Shown: positions 52,853 through 61,914 of the stretch, piece by piece
How positions within the stretch are numbered: position 1 is the stretch's first letter
Layout of the letters: each line of letters opens with the position of its first letter
Origin: JBBAFM01 sp041655415
GTDB taxonomy: Bacteria > Bacillota > Clostridia > Peptostreptococcales > JAAYPU01
DNA: 64,000 bases
Assembly: GCA_964429195.1 (NCBI GenBank)
Contig: CAYSBC010000001.1
Location: 1 to 64,000 of the forward strand
Reading direction: 5' to 3'
Position numbers and translations under genes: made by a program
The notes under the pieces: model-generated
Told to the model about the DNA's origin: nothing
Database searches by the model: none
Seen by the model: only the letters and a program-made list of their open reading frames with translations

Positions 52853-55021
52853 TTACAATCCTTTCATCGTTAGCGAAATCCTTCCTTTGCTTTCATTGAT
52901 CTCCATTATTTTGACCTTCACTATATCACCTACATTGATGGCATCTGATGGGTGCTTAATATATTTATCGCTTATTTGCGATATATGAACAAGCCCATCA
53001 TCCTTGACACCAATATCAACAAATGCGCCAAAGTCGACAACATTTCTAACGGTACCCATAAGCTCCATGCCTATCCTTAAATCCTCCAATTTTAAAACAT
53101 CGCTTCTTAAAACAACCCCGGGCAACTCTTCCCTCGGATCTCTGCCCGGCTTCTTTAATTCACTGACAATGTCCTGTAGAGTTGGGACTCCAATAGCTAT
53201 TTTTACAGCTATTTCTTCCATAGCCTTTTTTGAAGCATCGGTTAATGTCAATATTTTAGCTTTTACTTGGTTAATATCACTCTTTTTAAAATCCTCTTCG
53301 TCTACTTCAAGCAAGGCCATCAAACGATACACAGCATCATAGGATTCAGGATGAACAGCCGTATTATCCAAGATGCATTCGCCATCCGCAATTCTTAAAA
53401 AGCCTGCACATTGCTCAAAAGTCTTTTCCCCTACTTTTGGAATCTTCCTGAGCTCTTTCCTGTTCCTAAATTTCCCTTTTTCCTCTCTATATTGAACGAT
53501 ATTCCTTGCCACAGTTCCATTGATACCCGATACGTATTTAAGAAGCGAAGGCGATGCAGTATTTAAATCCACGCCTACTCTATTAACACAATCTTCTACA
53601 ATATCCTTTAAAGTATTATCCAAGAGGCTTTGACTGACATCATGCTGATATTGGCCTACACCGATATGTTTAGGATCAATCTTTACCAGTTCAGCCAAAG
53701 AGTCCTGCAACCTTCGCCCAATGGATAAGGCCCCTCTTGTTGTCACATCCAGCTCAGGATACTCCTCTGCTGCAATTTTGGAAGCGGAATAGACAGAAGC
53801 TCCTGCTTCACTGACAATTGTATAATGAATCTTCTCATTCATTTCTTTGATGGTATCCGCTATAAACTGTTCTGTTTCCCTGGACGCTGTCCCATTGCCA
53901 ATAGCCACCACATCAACATTGTATTTTAACAATATTTCCTTTGTAACACTCTTGGAATTTATAATATCAAAGCGGGGTGCATTAGGAAATATGGTGGTAT
54001 AATCTAATAGTTTTCCGGTTTCGTCGAGAATAGCAATTTTGCATCCTGTTCTAAAACTTGGATCTACTGCCATAACCCTCACATTTTTAAGGGGCGGTGC
54101 CATTAATAATTTCTCCGTATTTTGGCCAAATACCTTAACAGCTTCTTTCTCGGCCCGCTCATAAAGTATATTCCGTATTTCTCTTTCAATAGAAGGCATG
54201 ATAAGCCGTTTTAATGCATCTTCAATGGTAGCCTCTAAGTGATGGGTCATGACTTCTTCTGTCGTCCTTAGGATATCCCCTTTTAAAGTGTTCTTAATTT
54301 CATCTAAAGGGACTATAAATTTAACGTTTAATTTCTTCTCCTTCTCACCTCTATTGATAGCTAAAATTCTGTGAGAGGGTATTTTATGAATTCCTTCAGA
54401 ATAATCATAATACATTTCATAGACAGATTCTTCGTTAGGATCAGTTGCCTCCGTTCTCAAGGAACCTTTCTTCATACAAATATTTCTTATTTCTTCTCGG
54501 TACTTAGGGTTGTCCGATATGATTTCTGCAAGGATATCCAGAGCACCCTTGAGAGCCTCGGATTCGTCTTGGACTTGTAATTCTTCATTGATAAAGCTTT
54601 TACATAGGGCATCCAGGTCTTTATCCTTCACTTCTTGCTCTAATAAAATTTTAGCTAAGGGATCCAGACCCTTTTCTATAGCAATAGAGGCCCTTGTTCG
54701 CTTTTTTTGTTTAAAAGGTCGATAAAGGTCCTCTAGTTTTTGAAGAGTGTCTGCTTCACATATTTCTCTTTCTACCTCCGGAGTCATCTTTTCCTGTTCA
54801 CCAATAAGCCTGATAATCTCGTCTTTTCTTTTGTCAAGATTTCGCATATAGGTGAGCTTCTCATAGAGTTCTCGCAACAAAACATCGGATAATCCACCTG
54901 TAATCTCCTTCCTATATCTTGCTATAAAAGGAATGGTATTGCCCTGATCAATCAATTCTATTGTCTTTTCAACCCGACTCTTTCCGATGTTTAATTCCCT
55001 GGCTAGTCTTTCTGCAATCAT
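52853..55021 (-). CDS. tex: Tex-family RNA-binding protein
   Basis: 722 aa. N-terminal Tex helical domain, YqgF RNase H-like domain (about 322-450, VMAVDPSFRTGCKIAILDE; VVAIGNGTASRETEQF), helix-hairpin-helix pair (LNTASPSLLKYVSGINGTVA; FRNRKELRKIPKVGEKTFEQ) and C-terminal S1 domain (about 648-720, MELMGTVRNVVDFGAFVDIG). Transcription accessory protein. Its ATG overlaps the prfB stop by four bases. Confidence 0.96.
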   Translation of the reverse strand: MIAERLARELNIGKSRVEKTIELIDQGNTIPFIARYRKEITGGLSDVLLRELYEKLTYMRNLDKRKDEIIRLIGEQEKMTPEVEREICEADTLQKLEDLYRPFKQKKRTRASIAIEKGLDPLAKILLEQEVKDKDLDALCKSFINEELQVQDESEALKGALDILAEIISDNPKYREEIRNICMKKGSLRTEATDPNEESVYEMYYDYSEGIHKIPSHRILAINRGEKEKKLNVKFIVPLDEIKNTLKGDILRTTEEVMTHHLEATIEDALKRLIMPSIEREIRNILYERAEKEAVKVFGQNTEKLLMAPPLKNVRVMAVDPSFRTGCKIAILDETGKLLDYTTIFPNAPRFDIINSKSVTKEILLKYNVDVVAIGNGTASRETEQFIADTIKEMNEKIHYTIVSEAGASVYSASKIAAEEYPELDVTTRGALSIGRRLQDSLAELVKIDPKHIGVGQYQHDVSQSLLDNTLKDIVEDCVNRVGVDLNTASPSLLKYVSGINGTVARNIVQYREEKGKFRNRKELRKIPKVGEKTFEQCAGFLRIADGECILDNTAVHPESYDAVYRLMALLEVDEEDFKKSDINQVKAKILTLTDASKKAMEEIAVKIAIGVPTLQDIVSELKKPGRDPREELPGVVLRSDVLKLEDLRIGMELMGTVRNVVDFGAFVDIGVKDDGLVHISQISDKYIKHPSDAINVGDIVKVKIMEINESKGRISLTMKGL

Positions 55022-56131
55022 TGTTTCACCTCTAATGCATCTTGTTTCAGCTTCTCGTTGATAAAAATATCAATATCACCATCCATAACACTTTGGACAT
55101 TACCCACCTCGGCATCTGTCCTATGATCTTTGACCATAGTATAGGGATGAAAAACATAGGACCTTATCTGGCTCCCCCAAGTAATTTGACTATAATCTCC
55201 CTGAAGCTCATTAATCCTTTGTTTCTTCTCTTGTTCTTTAAGGGCTATAAGCTTGGCCATAAGCATCTTCATCGCTATTTCTTTATTCTGATGCTGAGAT
55301 CTTTCGTTCTGGCATTGGACTACAATATTTGTAGGTAAATGGGTAATACGAATAGCGGAATCAGTTTTATTAACATGCTGTCCGCCTGCTCCACTGGATC
55401 TGTAGGTATCTATCCTCAAATCCTTCATGTCGATATCAATTTTAACATCGTCATCAAGCTCAGGCATAACATCTAAGGACGCAAAGGAAGTGTGTCGCCT
55501 GCCTGAAGAGTCATAAGGAGATATTCGCACTATACGATGAACACCCTTTTCATTCTTTAAATAGCCATAAGCATTTTCACCCTGAATAAGAAAATCAGCA
55601 CTTTTGATGCCACCTTCCTTATCAGATATCAGGTTCATTGTCTTTATATGAAAGTTCTTTCTTTCAGCCCATCGGGTATACATTCTAACAAGCATCTCTG
55701 CCCAGTCTTGTGCATCCAATCCACCTGATCCGGCATGAATGGATATAATGGCGTTGTTTTTATCGTATTCACCTTTAAGAAGAATCTCGATTTTAAATCC
55801 ATCTACTTTTTGCAAAATATTTTCATAAGCTTCCTCTATCTCATCTACAAAGGATTCCTCGGGTTCTTCTATAGCTAACTCTATCATCAATTTTAAATCA
55901 TTAAAATCATGGATAAGATTTTGGTAACCTTCTATTTTTAATTCGATATTCTTCTTTTTTTGCAGAATTTCTTGTGCTTTTTGATTGTCGTTCCAAAAGC
56001 TTTCTTCTGCTACCTTATATCCGAATTCTTCAAGTTGTTGCTCTAATGTAGGGATGTCAAAGGGATTCACTTATTTCTTTTATATCTTTATCTATATCAC
56101 TTAACTGATACTTTATTTGTTCAAGCAGCAT
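55018..56131 (-). CDS. prfB: Peptide chain release factor 2, expressed by +1 programmed frameshift
   Basis: Recognises UGA and UAA stop codons. Read from ATG 56131, 24 codons (MLLEQIKYQLSDIDKDIKEI...) end at CTT TGA; slipping +1 on CTTTGAC continues DIPTLEQQL... to 55018, giving 370 aa, the normal RF2 length. GGQ loop present (SSGAGGQHVNKT). The stop-recognition tripeptide, normally SPF, reads SPY (Tyr206, codon 55513-55515). The gene follows secA by 17 bases as in Bacillus. An in-frame GTG at 56143 is an alternative start. Read without the shift, the second frame would give a 350-aa product from GTG 56070. Confidence 0.95.
56056..56062 (-). other. prfB +1 programmed frameshift site
   Basis: Minus-strand CTTTGAC: CTT, in-frame TGA stop (56057-56059) and the C context known to weaken UGA. 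It autoregulates RF2: low RF2 favours the slip. The usual AGGGGG Shine-Dalgarno-like stimulator three bases upstream is missing; the sequence before the slip is AAGTGAATCC. Confidence 0.92.
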
Positions 56132-56148
56132 CAAATGGATCACATCCT

Positions 56149-58902
56149 TTATTCGTTTTCTTTTCCACAACATTTTTTATACTTTTTACCGCTACCACAT
56201 GGGCACAATTCATTTCGACCCACTGTCTTTTCTTTTACGATGGGCTTCATAGGCTGAGATGACCTGGATTGATTGACAGCTCTGTTCTGCATTTTTTGTC
56301 TTTCACTCTCTCCCCTGTCTTCGCCCATATTCATGGCATCTTCTTTTTGTTCATTGGCTATCCTTACAACCTGTTTTCTTTGAACATTGGTATGAACAGT
56401 CACATTAAACATATTTCTTACCGTATCTTCCTGTATGCTCTTTATCATGGCTTCGAACATATCAAAGCCTTCATTCTGGTAAGCTCTTACAGGATCTTCG
56501 TTCCCAATGGCCCGAAGTCCTATTCCTTCTTTCAGTTGATCCATGGCATCAATATGTTCCATCCACTTGGAATCAACTTGTCTTAAAACGATAATTCTTT
56601 CAATATCTCTAATCCTATCTAAGCCTATTTCTTCCTCTTTTATTGCATAAAGGTCATTGGCTGTTTTTAGGATTGTGTCTTTCAAATCCTTAATAGTGAG
56701 GGACTCAATATTATCGAATTGAAGATTAATACCTTGAAAATAAGCACTTAACGCTTTTTCCAAACCTACCAAGTCCCATTCTTCCGGATATTTTACATCC
56801 CCTGTATGCATTAAAATAGTGTCATCTATCAGATCATCAACCATACTAAAAATATGATCCCTCATATTTTCTCCTTGAAGGACTCTTCTTCTTTGGTTAT
56901 AAATGACCTCTCTTTGCTTATTCATCACATCATCATATTGTAAGACATATTTTCGAATGGAGAAATTTCTTCCTTCCACTTTTTTCTGGGCATTCTCTAT
57001 GGATTTTGTAAGAATACCAGCTTCAATAGCATCATTATCATCCATTCCCATTTTAGCAACAAAGTTTTGAAGTCGTTCTCCCCCAAATAATCGCATCAAA
57101 TCATCATCTAAACCAATAAAGAATTGAGAGGAACCGGCATCTCCTTGTCTTCCTGATCTACCTCTAAGCTGATTATCGATACGTCTTGAGTCATGCCTTT
57201 CGGTCCCTATGATGTGAAGACCACCCACTTCTTTCACTTTAATTTGCTCAGCTTCTCTTTCTTTTTTAATTTTCCCGAAGATCTCATGGTATTCTTTTCT
57301 AATATCTATCAGCTCTTGGGATTCTAAAGGAATTAAACTGGATACTGCTGATATCGTATCATTGTCGTATCCATTTTTCCGCATCTCAACTTTTGCCTCG
57401 AATTCAGGATTTCCACCTAATAGTATATCTGTTCCACGACCTGCCATGTTGGTGGCAATGGTCACAGCACCAAATCGTCCGGCATCTGCGATGATCTCTG
57501 CTTCCTTTTCATGGTTTTTAGCATTCAATACATTATGCCTGATTCCGTTTTTCCTTAATATTTCGCTGATAAATTCAGATTTTTCTATAGAAATGGTCCC
57601 TACAAGAACCGGCTGACCCTTCTCATGTTTTTCTTTAACTTGTCTTAGAATAGCCGCGTATTTACCTTCACCTCTACTATAGATAGAATCAGGTTTATCC
57701 TCTCTGACAACAGGTTTATTTGTAGGAATTTCAACAACATCCATGTTATATATCTCTTTGAATTCATCCTCTTCTGTTTTAGCAGTACCTGTCATACCGG
57801 CTAATTTATTGTACATTCTAAAATAATTTTGAAGTGTAATTGTTGCTAAGGTTTTGGATTCTTTTCTTATATTAAGATTTTCTTTCGCTTCAATAGCTTG
57901 ATGAAGTCCATTGCTGTAGCGCCTTCCAAACATTAACCTTCCTGTAAACTCATCAACAATGATTATCTCTCCGTCTTTAACAACATAATCAATGTCTTTT
58001 TTCATCAAGGTTCTAGCCTTTAAGGCTTGAAGGATATGATGATTAAGCTCCATATTTTCAGGATCCGATAGGTTTTCCACTTTAAAGTAAGCCTCAGCTT
58101 TCGCAACTCCCTCTTCTGTTAAGGAAAGGGTATTCGCCTTTTCATCTACCGTAAAATCTTCTTCCTGTTTATACCTTGTCACAAATTGATTGGCTCTTAC
58201 ATAAAGATCTGTTGATTCTTCTCCTTGCCCTGAAATGATTAAAGGTGTCCTAGCCTCATCAATAAGTATGCTATCCACCTCATCCACTATGGCATAATTC
58301 AATTCCCTTTGACACATTTCTTCCTTATAGATAACCATATTATCTCTAAGGTAATCAAAGCCGTATTCATTATTCGTACCATAAGTGATATCGCAATAAT
58401 AGGCCGCTTTTCTTTGATCATGTGTCAATCCATGAATAATGCAACCTACGCTAAGGCCCATAAAATTATAAAACTTGCCCATCCACTCCATGTCACGTTT
58501 GGCCAAATAATCATTGACTGTAACGACATGAACGCCTTTCCCAGCTAATGCATTGAGATATACCGGTAATGTGGCTACTAAGGTCTTTCCTTCTCCTGTC
58601 TTCATTTCTGCTATTCTTCCTTGATGAAGGACTATCCCACCTAAGAGTTGTACAGGGAAATGCTTCATGCCTAGAGAACGGTAGCAGCCTTCTCTTGCGG
58701 CTGCATAGGCTTCTACAAGCAAATCATCCAGGGTTTCACCTTTTCCCAGTCGATCTTTAAATTCGATTGTTTTATATCTCAATTCTTCATCCGTTAACTT
58801 TTGAAAATCCGGTTCTAAGGCCTCTATTTTTTTTCCTATCTTATCGATTTTTTTTAATTCCTTACTATTAATACTACCTAGTACCTTCTCTAATAAACCC
58901 AT
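56149..58902 (-). CDS. secA: Preprotein translocase ATPase SecA
   Basis: 917 aa. Motor of the Sec pathway. MKTGEGKTLVATLPVYLNAL Walker A, VDEVDSILIDEARTPLI DEAD box, TNMAGRGTDILLGG, QLRGRSGRQGD, and the C-terminal zinc-binding tail ELCPCGSGKKYKKCC for SecB/phospholipid contact. GGAAGGAG ribosome site. 42 bases after lysC stop, no terminator between. Confidence 0.99.
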   Translation of the reverse strand: MGLLEKVLGSINSKELKKIDKIGKKIEALEPDFQKLTDEELRYKTIEFKDRLGKGETLDDLLVEAYAAAREGCYRSLGMKHFPVQLLGGIVLHQGRIAEMKTGEGKTLVATLPVYLNALAGKGVHVVTVNDYLAKRDMEWMGKFYNFMGLSVGCIIHGLTHDQRKAAYYCDITYGTNNEYGFDYLRDNMVIYKEEMCQRELNYAIVDEVDSILIDEARTPLIISGQGEESTDLYVRANQFVTRYKQEEDFTVDEKANTLSLTEEGVAKAEAYFKVENLSDPENMELNHHILQALKARTLMKKDIDYVVKDGEIIIVDEFTGRLMFGRRYSNGLHQAIEAKENLNIRKESKTLATITLQNYFRMYNKLAGMTGTAKTEEDEFKEIYNMDVVEIPTNKPVVREDKPDSIYSRGEGKYAAILRQVKEKHEKGQPVLVGTISIEKSEFISEILRKNGIRHNVLNAKNHEKEAEIIADAGRFGAVTIATNMAGRGTDILLGGNPEFEAKVEMRKNGYDNDTISAVSSLIPLESQELIDIRKEYHEIFGKIKKEREAEQIKVKEVGGLHIIGTERHDSRRIDNQLRGRSGRQGDAGSSQFFIGLDDDLMRLFGGERLQNFVAKMGMDDNDAIEAGILTKSIENAQKKVEGRNFSIRKYVLQYDDVMNKQREVIYNQRRRVLQGENMRDHIFSMVDDLIDDTILMHTGDVKYPEEWDLVGLEKALSAYFQGINLQFDNIESLTIKDLKDTILKTANDLYAIKEEEIGLDRIRDIERIIVLRQVDSKWMEHIDAMDQLKEGIGLRAIGNEDPVRAYQNEGFDMFEAMIKSIQEDTVRNMFNVTVHTNVQRKQVVRIANEQKEDAMNMGEDRGESERQKMQNRAVNQSRSSQPMKPIVKEKTVGRNELCPCGSGKKYKKCCGKENE

Positions 58903-58944
58903 CTCTTCTCCTTCCGGTCAACACAAGAAAATCAAAGTCCGTCA

Positions 58945-60267
58945 CTATTCCTGTATTTTAACAAAAGCATTGTAAATTGCTACTATCGCTTTCTCTAAGT
59001 CTTTATTTTCTACACCTGTAATAATATTCATCTCACTGGAACCTTGATCAATCATTCTTATGTTTACACCTGCTTTATAGAGGGCATCAAACAATGTAGC
59101 CGCTACGCCCTGGCGTTTGGTCATACCAAATCCTACTGTGGCTATAATCGCCATATTTGTAAATATTTCAACACAATCCGGTTGAAGCCTCTTTTTTATT
59201 TGTTCGGTTACATCCTCTAACAAACCATTGATCTGCTCATTGGATATGACAATGGATACCGTATCAATTCCTGTAGGAATGTGCTCAAAAGAAATATTAT
59301 ACTCTTCCAATACAGATAACACTCTACGTATAAATCCTGTTTCAGAATTCATCCTGCTTTTATAAAGGCCAATGACTGTAAATCCCTTTTTACCGGCGAT
59401 GCCTGTTATGATATTTTCATTATCTACCGGAACATCCGAGGTAATAAGAGTCCCCTCATGATCCGGTTCGTTTGTATTTCTTATGTTAATAGGAATATTC
59501 GCCTGCCTAACAGGGAACACAGCTTCCTCATGCATAACAGAGGCACCCATATAGGATAATTCTCTTAGCTCCTTATAGCTGATGACCTTAATCGGCAATG
59601 GATTCTCTACAATTCTTGGATCAGCCATTAAAAATCCTGACACATCTGTCCAATTTTCATAAACGTCAGCACTGACAGCCTTAGCAACTAAGGCCCCTGT
59701 AATATCAGAACCTCCTCTTGAAAAGGTTTTAATGCTTCCATCCGGTCCGGAACCATAAAATCCCGGTATAACGGCTCGCTCATGTTGGGCTAATGTTTCC
59801 CTCAATAAATTGTTCGTTTCTTCTTCTAATAATTTTCCCCTTTTATCAAAAACAATGACATCTTTAGCATCAATAAAATCCAATCCCAAATATTCTGCTA
59901 AAATAATTGCATTGAGATATTCTCCTCGGCTTGCGGTATAGTCAATGCTTGCTCCAGCTTTTATATTCTCTTTAACTTCAGTTAAATACTCATCTATATC
60001 AACCTTAAGATTTAAATTTCTTACAATAGATACATATCTTTCTCTTATCACTTCAAATACTTGATCAATCGGTAAATTATGTTCTAAATGTGTCATGCAC
60101 AAATACAACAAATCTGTTATTTTGTTGTCTTGGCTAAACCTTTTGCCTGGGGCAGAGGGTATGACATATTTTCTTTTCTTATCGCTTTCTATTATAGATC
60201 TGACCTTTTCCATTTGAAAAGAATCAGACAAGGATGTTCCTCCAAATTTTGAAACTATAACCTTCAT
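58945..60267 (-). CDS. lysC: Aspartate kinase
   Basis: 440 aa, first step of Lys/Thr/Met/diaminopimelate synthesis. KFGGTSLSDS N-terminal motif, GGSDITGALVAKAV and NWTDVSGFLMADPRIV kinase motifs, then two ACT domains (about 300-435, FTVIGLYKSRMNSETGFIR; AIIATVGFGMTKRQG) for allosteric control. The leader is short (about 45 bases from the -10 box), too small for a lysine riboswitch. Unusual as the apparent first gene of the secA-prfB-tex transcript. The lysC symbol is by family; isozyme type is not determined. Confidence 0.95.
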   Translation of the reverse strand: MKVIVSKFGGTSLSDSFQMEKVRSIIESDKKRKYVIPSAPGKRFSQDNKITDLLYLCMTHLEHNLPIDQVFEVIRERYVSIVRNLNLKVDIDEYLTEVKENIKAGASIDYTASRGEYLNAIILAEYLGLDFIDAKDVIVFDKRGKLLEEETNNLLRETLAQHERAVIPGFYGSGPDGSIKTFSRGGSDITGALVAKAVSADVYENWTDVSGFLMADPRIVENPLPIKVISYKELRELSYMGASVMHEEAVFPVRQANIPINIRNTNEPDHEGTLITSDVPVDNENIITGIAGKKGFTVIGLYKSRMNSETGFIRRVLSVLEEYNISFEHIPTGIDTVSIVISNEQINGLLEDVTEQIKKRLQPDCVEIFTNMAIIATVGFGMTKRQGVAATLFDALYKAGVNIRMIDQGSSEMNIITGVENKDLEKAIVAIYNAFVKIQE

Positions 60268-60310
60268 GATTTTTCTTTTCTCCTTAATTTAAGTATAGAC
60301 TATCTAAGCT

Positions 60311-60338
60311 ATTTTATCATATTGATAAATTTTGTAAA
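60311..60338 (-). promoter_or_regulatory. Candidate lysC(-secA) promoter with overlapping palindrome
   Basis: Minus-strand TTTACA (60333-60338), 16-base spacer, TGATAAAAT extended -10 (TAAAAT 60311-60316). A palindrome TTTATCA TAT TGATAAA (60313-60329) overlaps the -10 and spacer, a classic operator position. Confidence 0.5.
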
Positions 60339-60399
60339 GCATCACGATATCTTGATATTTTTATTTAATTATGTTACATTTTTATTGGAAAAAGTACTT

Positions 60400-60408
60400 T
60401 GCTATAAT
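60400..60408 (+). promoter_or_regulatory. Extended -10 promoter of the antiporter-like genes
   Basis: TGCTATAAT about 41 bases before the ATG at 60450; no good -35. Same TGCTATAAT as the two pilus promoters. Confidence 0.5.
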
Positions 60409-60449
60409 TTACAATTTATGTCTAAACTACGAAGGAGTTTCTTTTTATC

Positions 60450-61898
60450 ATGAATTTTTTGTTAGTACTTCCTATTCTTTTTCCATTTTTATGTGCTTTA
60501 TACCTTTTTTTCAGAGAGGTTGAGGAAAAATATAGGAATAGAGTAGTCTTTTTTTGTGTGCTCTTCAATTTCCTTTTGGTTCTTTTAAATGTTTTCTATT
60601 TTAAGAATTCATTTTTCCACGTCATTCGAATCAATTCATTTTTTGATATTGCTCTAAAGGTTGACTTGTTTGGATTGGTCTTTAGTTTCCTAGTATCCAC
60701 CCTTTGGATTTTTGCAGCAGTTTACGCTATGGGTTATTTTAGTCATGAAAAAAATATCCATACTTTTTTTGTCTTCTTTTGCGCTACATTGGGTGCTGTT
60801 ATAGGTCTATCCTTTTCAGGAAACCTTTTTACGCTTTTTCTCTTTTACGAGCTTCTGACATTTGTCACATTTCCTCTTTTTACCCTTACACATACAAAAG
60901 AGGCTTTCAGGTCCGGTTATAAATACTTAACCTATTCCATTAGTGGGACAACTGCATCTCTCATCGGTATATTGTTAATATTTAATAAGGTAGGCAGCTT
61001 GGACTTTATTCCCGGTGGTATTTTGTCCGATATCGCACCTCATGATTATTCCTATTATCTACTAGCTTATGGCCTTACCTTTCTAGGATTTGGTGTGAAA
61101 GCGGGACTCGTTCCTTTTCATTCCTGGTTACCCTCTGCCATGATTGCACCTACTCCTGTGAGCGCACTTCTTGATGCTGTAGCTGTGGTGAAATCAGGAA
61201 TATTTGCTTTAACAAGGATAACTTATTTTGTATTCGGGCCTGTTGCCATTATGGCCTTCAATGGCAATACCTTTGCCTTAATCTTTATCTTGATTACCAT
61301 TGTTGCAGGTTCTTTTTTAGCCTTGCACCAAAAAAATCTTAAAAAAAGATTGGCTTATTCCACCATCAGTCAGTTGGGCTACATCATGCTTGGACTTGTT
61401 GTCTTTACTCCAAACTCCTTTGTTGGCGGCATGCTTCATATGATTTTTCATGCTGTCATAAAAATAACCCTCTTTTTCTGTGTTGGTGCCATTATGCATG
61501 TTACCCGTAAAACAAGCTTGGATGAAATAGCAGGTATCGGCAAGCAGTTGCCTAAGCTTATGTGGTGTTTTTCTTTATGCTCCATATCTCTCATAGGTAT
61601 TCCTCCCACAGCAGGCTATGTTAGTAAATGGTACTTAGCAACAGGTTCCCTTCAATATGGTAATGTGTTTGTTCCTATCGTATTACTTTTAAGCGCCTTA
61701 TTAACAACAGGTTATCTTTTTCCTATTATATCTACAGCTTTTTTTATGCCTTTGCCTGAAAAAAAACCACATGTTCATTCCTTGGATAAACGTATGTTAA
61801 TACCTATTATCGTATTAACGGCTACAGTCATCACAATAGGATTTTTACCCAATCCTTTGATAGAAGTACTCACTCGTATTTCTAATCTTGTTATGTAA
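60450..61898 (+). CDS. MrpD/NuoM-like proton-conducting membrane subunit
   Basis: 482 aa, about 14 membrane helices. Homologous to the antiporter-like subunits of complex I and Mrp Na+/H+ antiporters. Proton-path residues are kept: Glu in LFYELLTFVTFPLF (TM5), Lys in GFGVKAGLVPFHSWLP (TM7), Lys in HQKNLKKRLAYSTISQLG (TM8), Lys in AGYVSKWYLA (TM12). AAGGAG is 12 bases before the ATG. The next gene encodes a second such subunit. Which complex they belong to cannot be told from the window. Confidence 0.9.
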   Translation: MNFLLVLPILFPFLCALYLFFREVEEKYRNRVVFFCVLFNFLLVLLNVFYFKNSFFHVIRINSFFDIALKVDLFGLVFSFLVSTLWIFAAVYAMGYFSHEKNIHTFFVFFCATLGAVIGLSFSGNLFTLFLFYELLTFVTFPLFTLTHTKEAFRSGYKYLTYSISGTTASLIGILLIFNKVGSLDFIPGGILSDIAPHDYSYYLLAYGLTFLGFGVKAGLVPFHSWLPSAMIAPTPVSALLDAVAVVKSGIFALTRITYFVFGPVAIMAFNGNTFALIFILITIVAGSFLALHQKNLKKRLAYSTISQLGYIMLGLVVFTPNSFVGGMLHMIFHAVIKITLFFCVGAIMHVTRKTSLDEIAGIGKQLPKLMWCFSLCSISLIGIPPTAGYVSKWYLATGSLQYGNVFVPIVLLLSALLTTGYLFPIISTAFFMPLPEKKPHVHSLDKRMLIPIIVLTATVITIGFLPNPLIEVLTRISNLVM

Positions 61899-61914
61899 AG
61901 GAGGTCCTTATTGC

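Noticed and set aside
55018..56070. prfB as a 350-aa gene starting at GTG 56070, or as a frameshifted pseudogene
   Set aside because: The upstream 24-codon frame and CTTTGAC slip site give the normal 370-aa RF2; this is the conserved programmed frameshift.
60268..60449. Lysine riboswitch upstream of the aspartate kinase gene
   Set aside because: The leader after the -10 box is only about 45 bases, and no L-box motifs are present.
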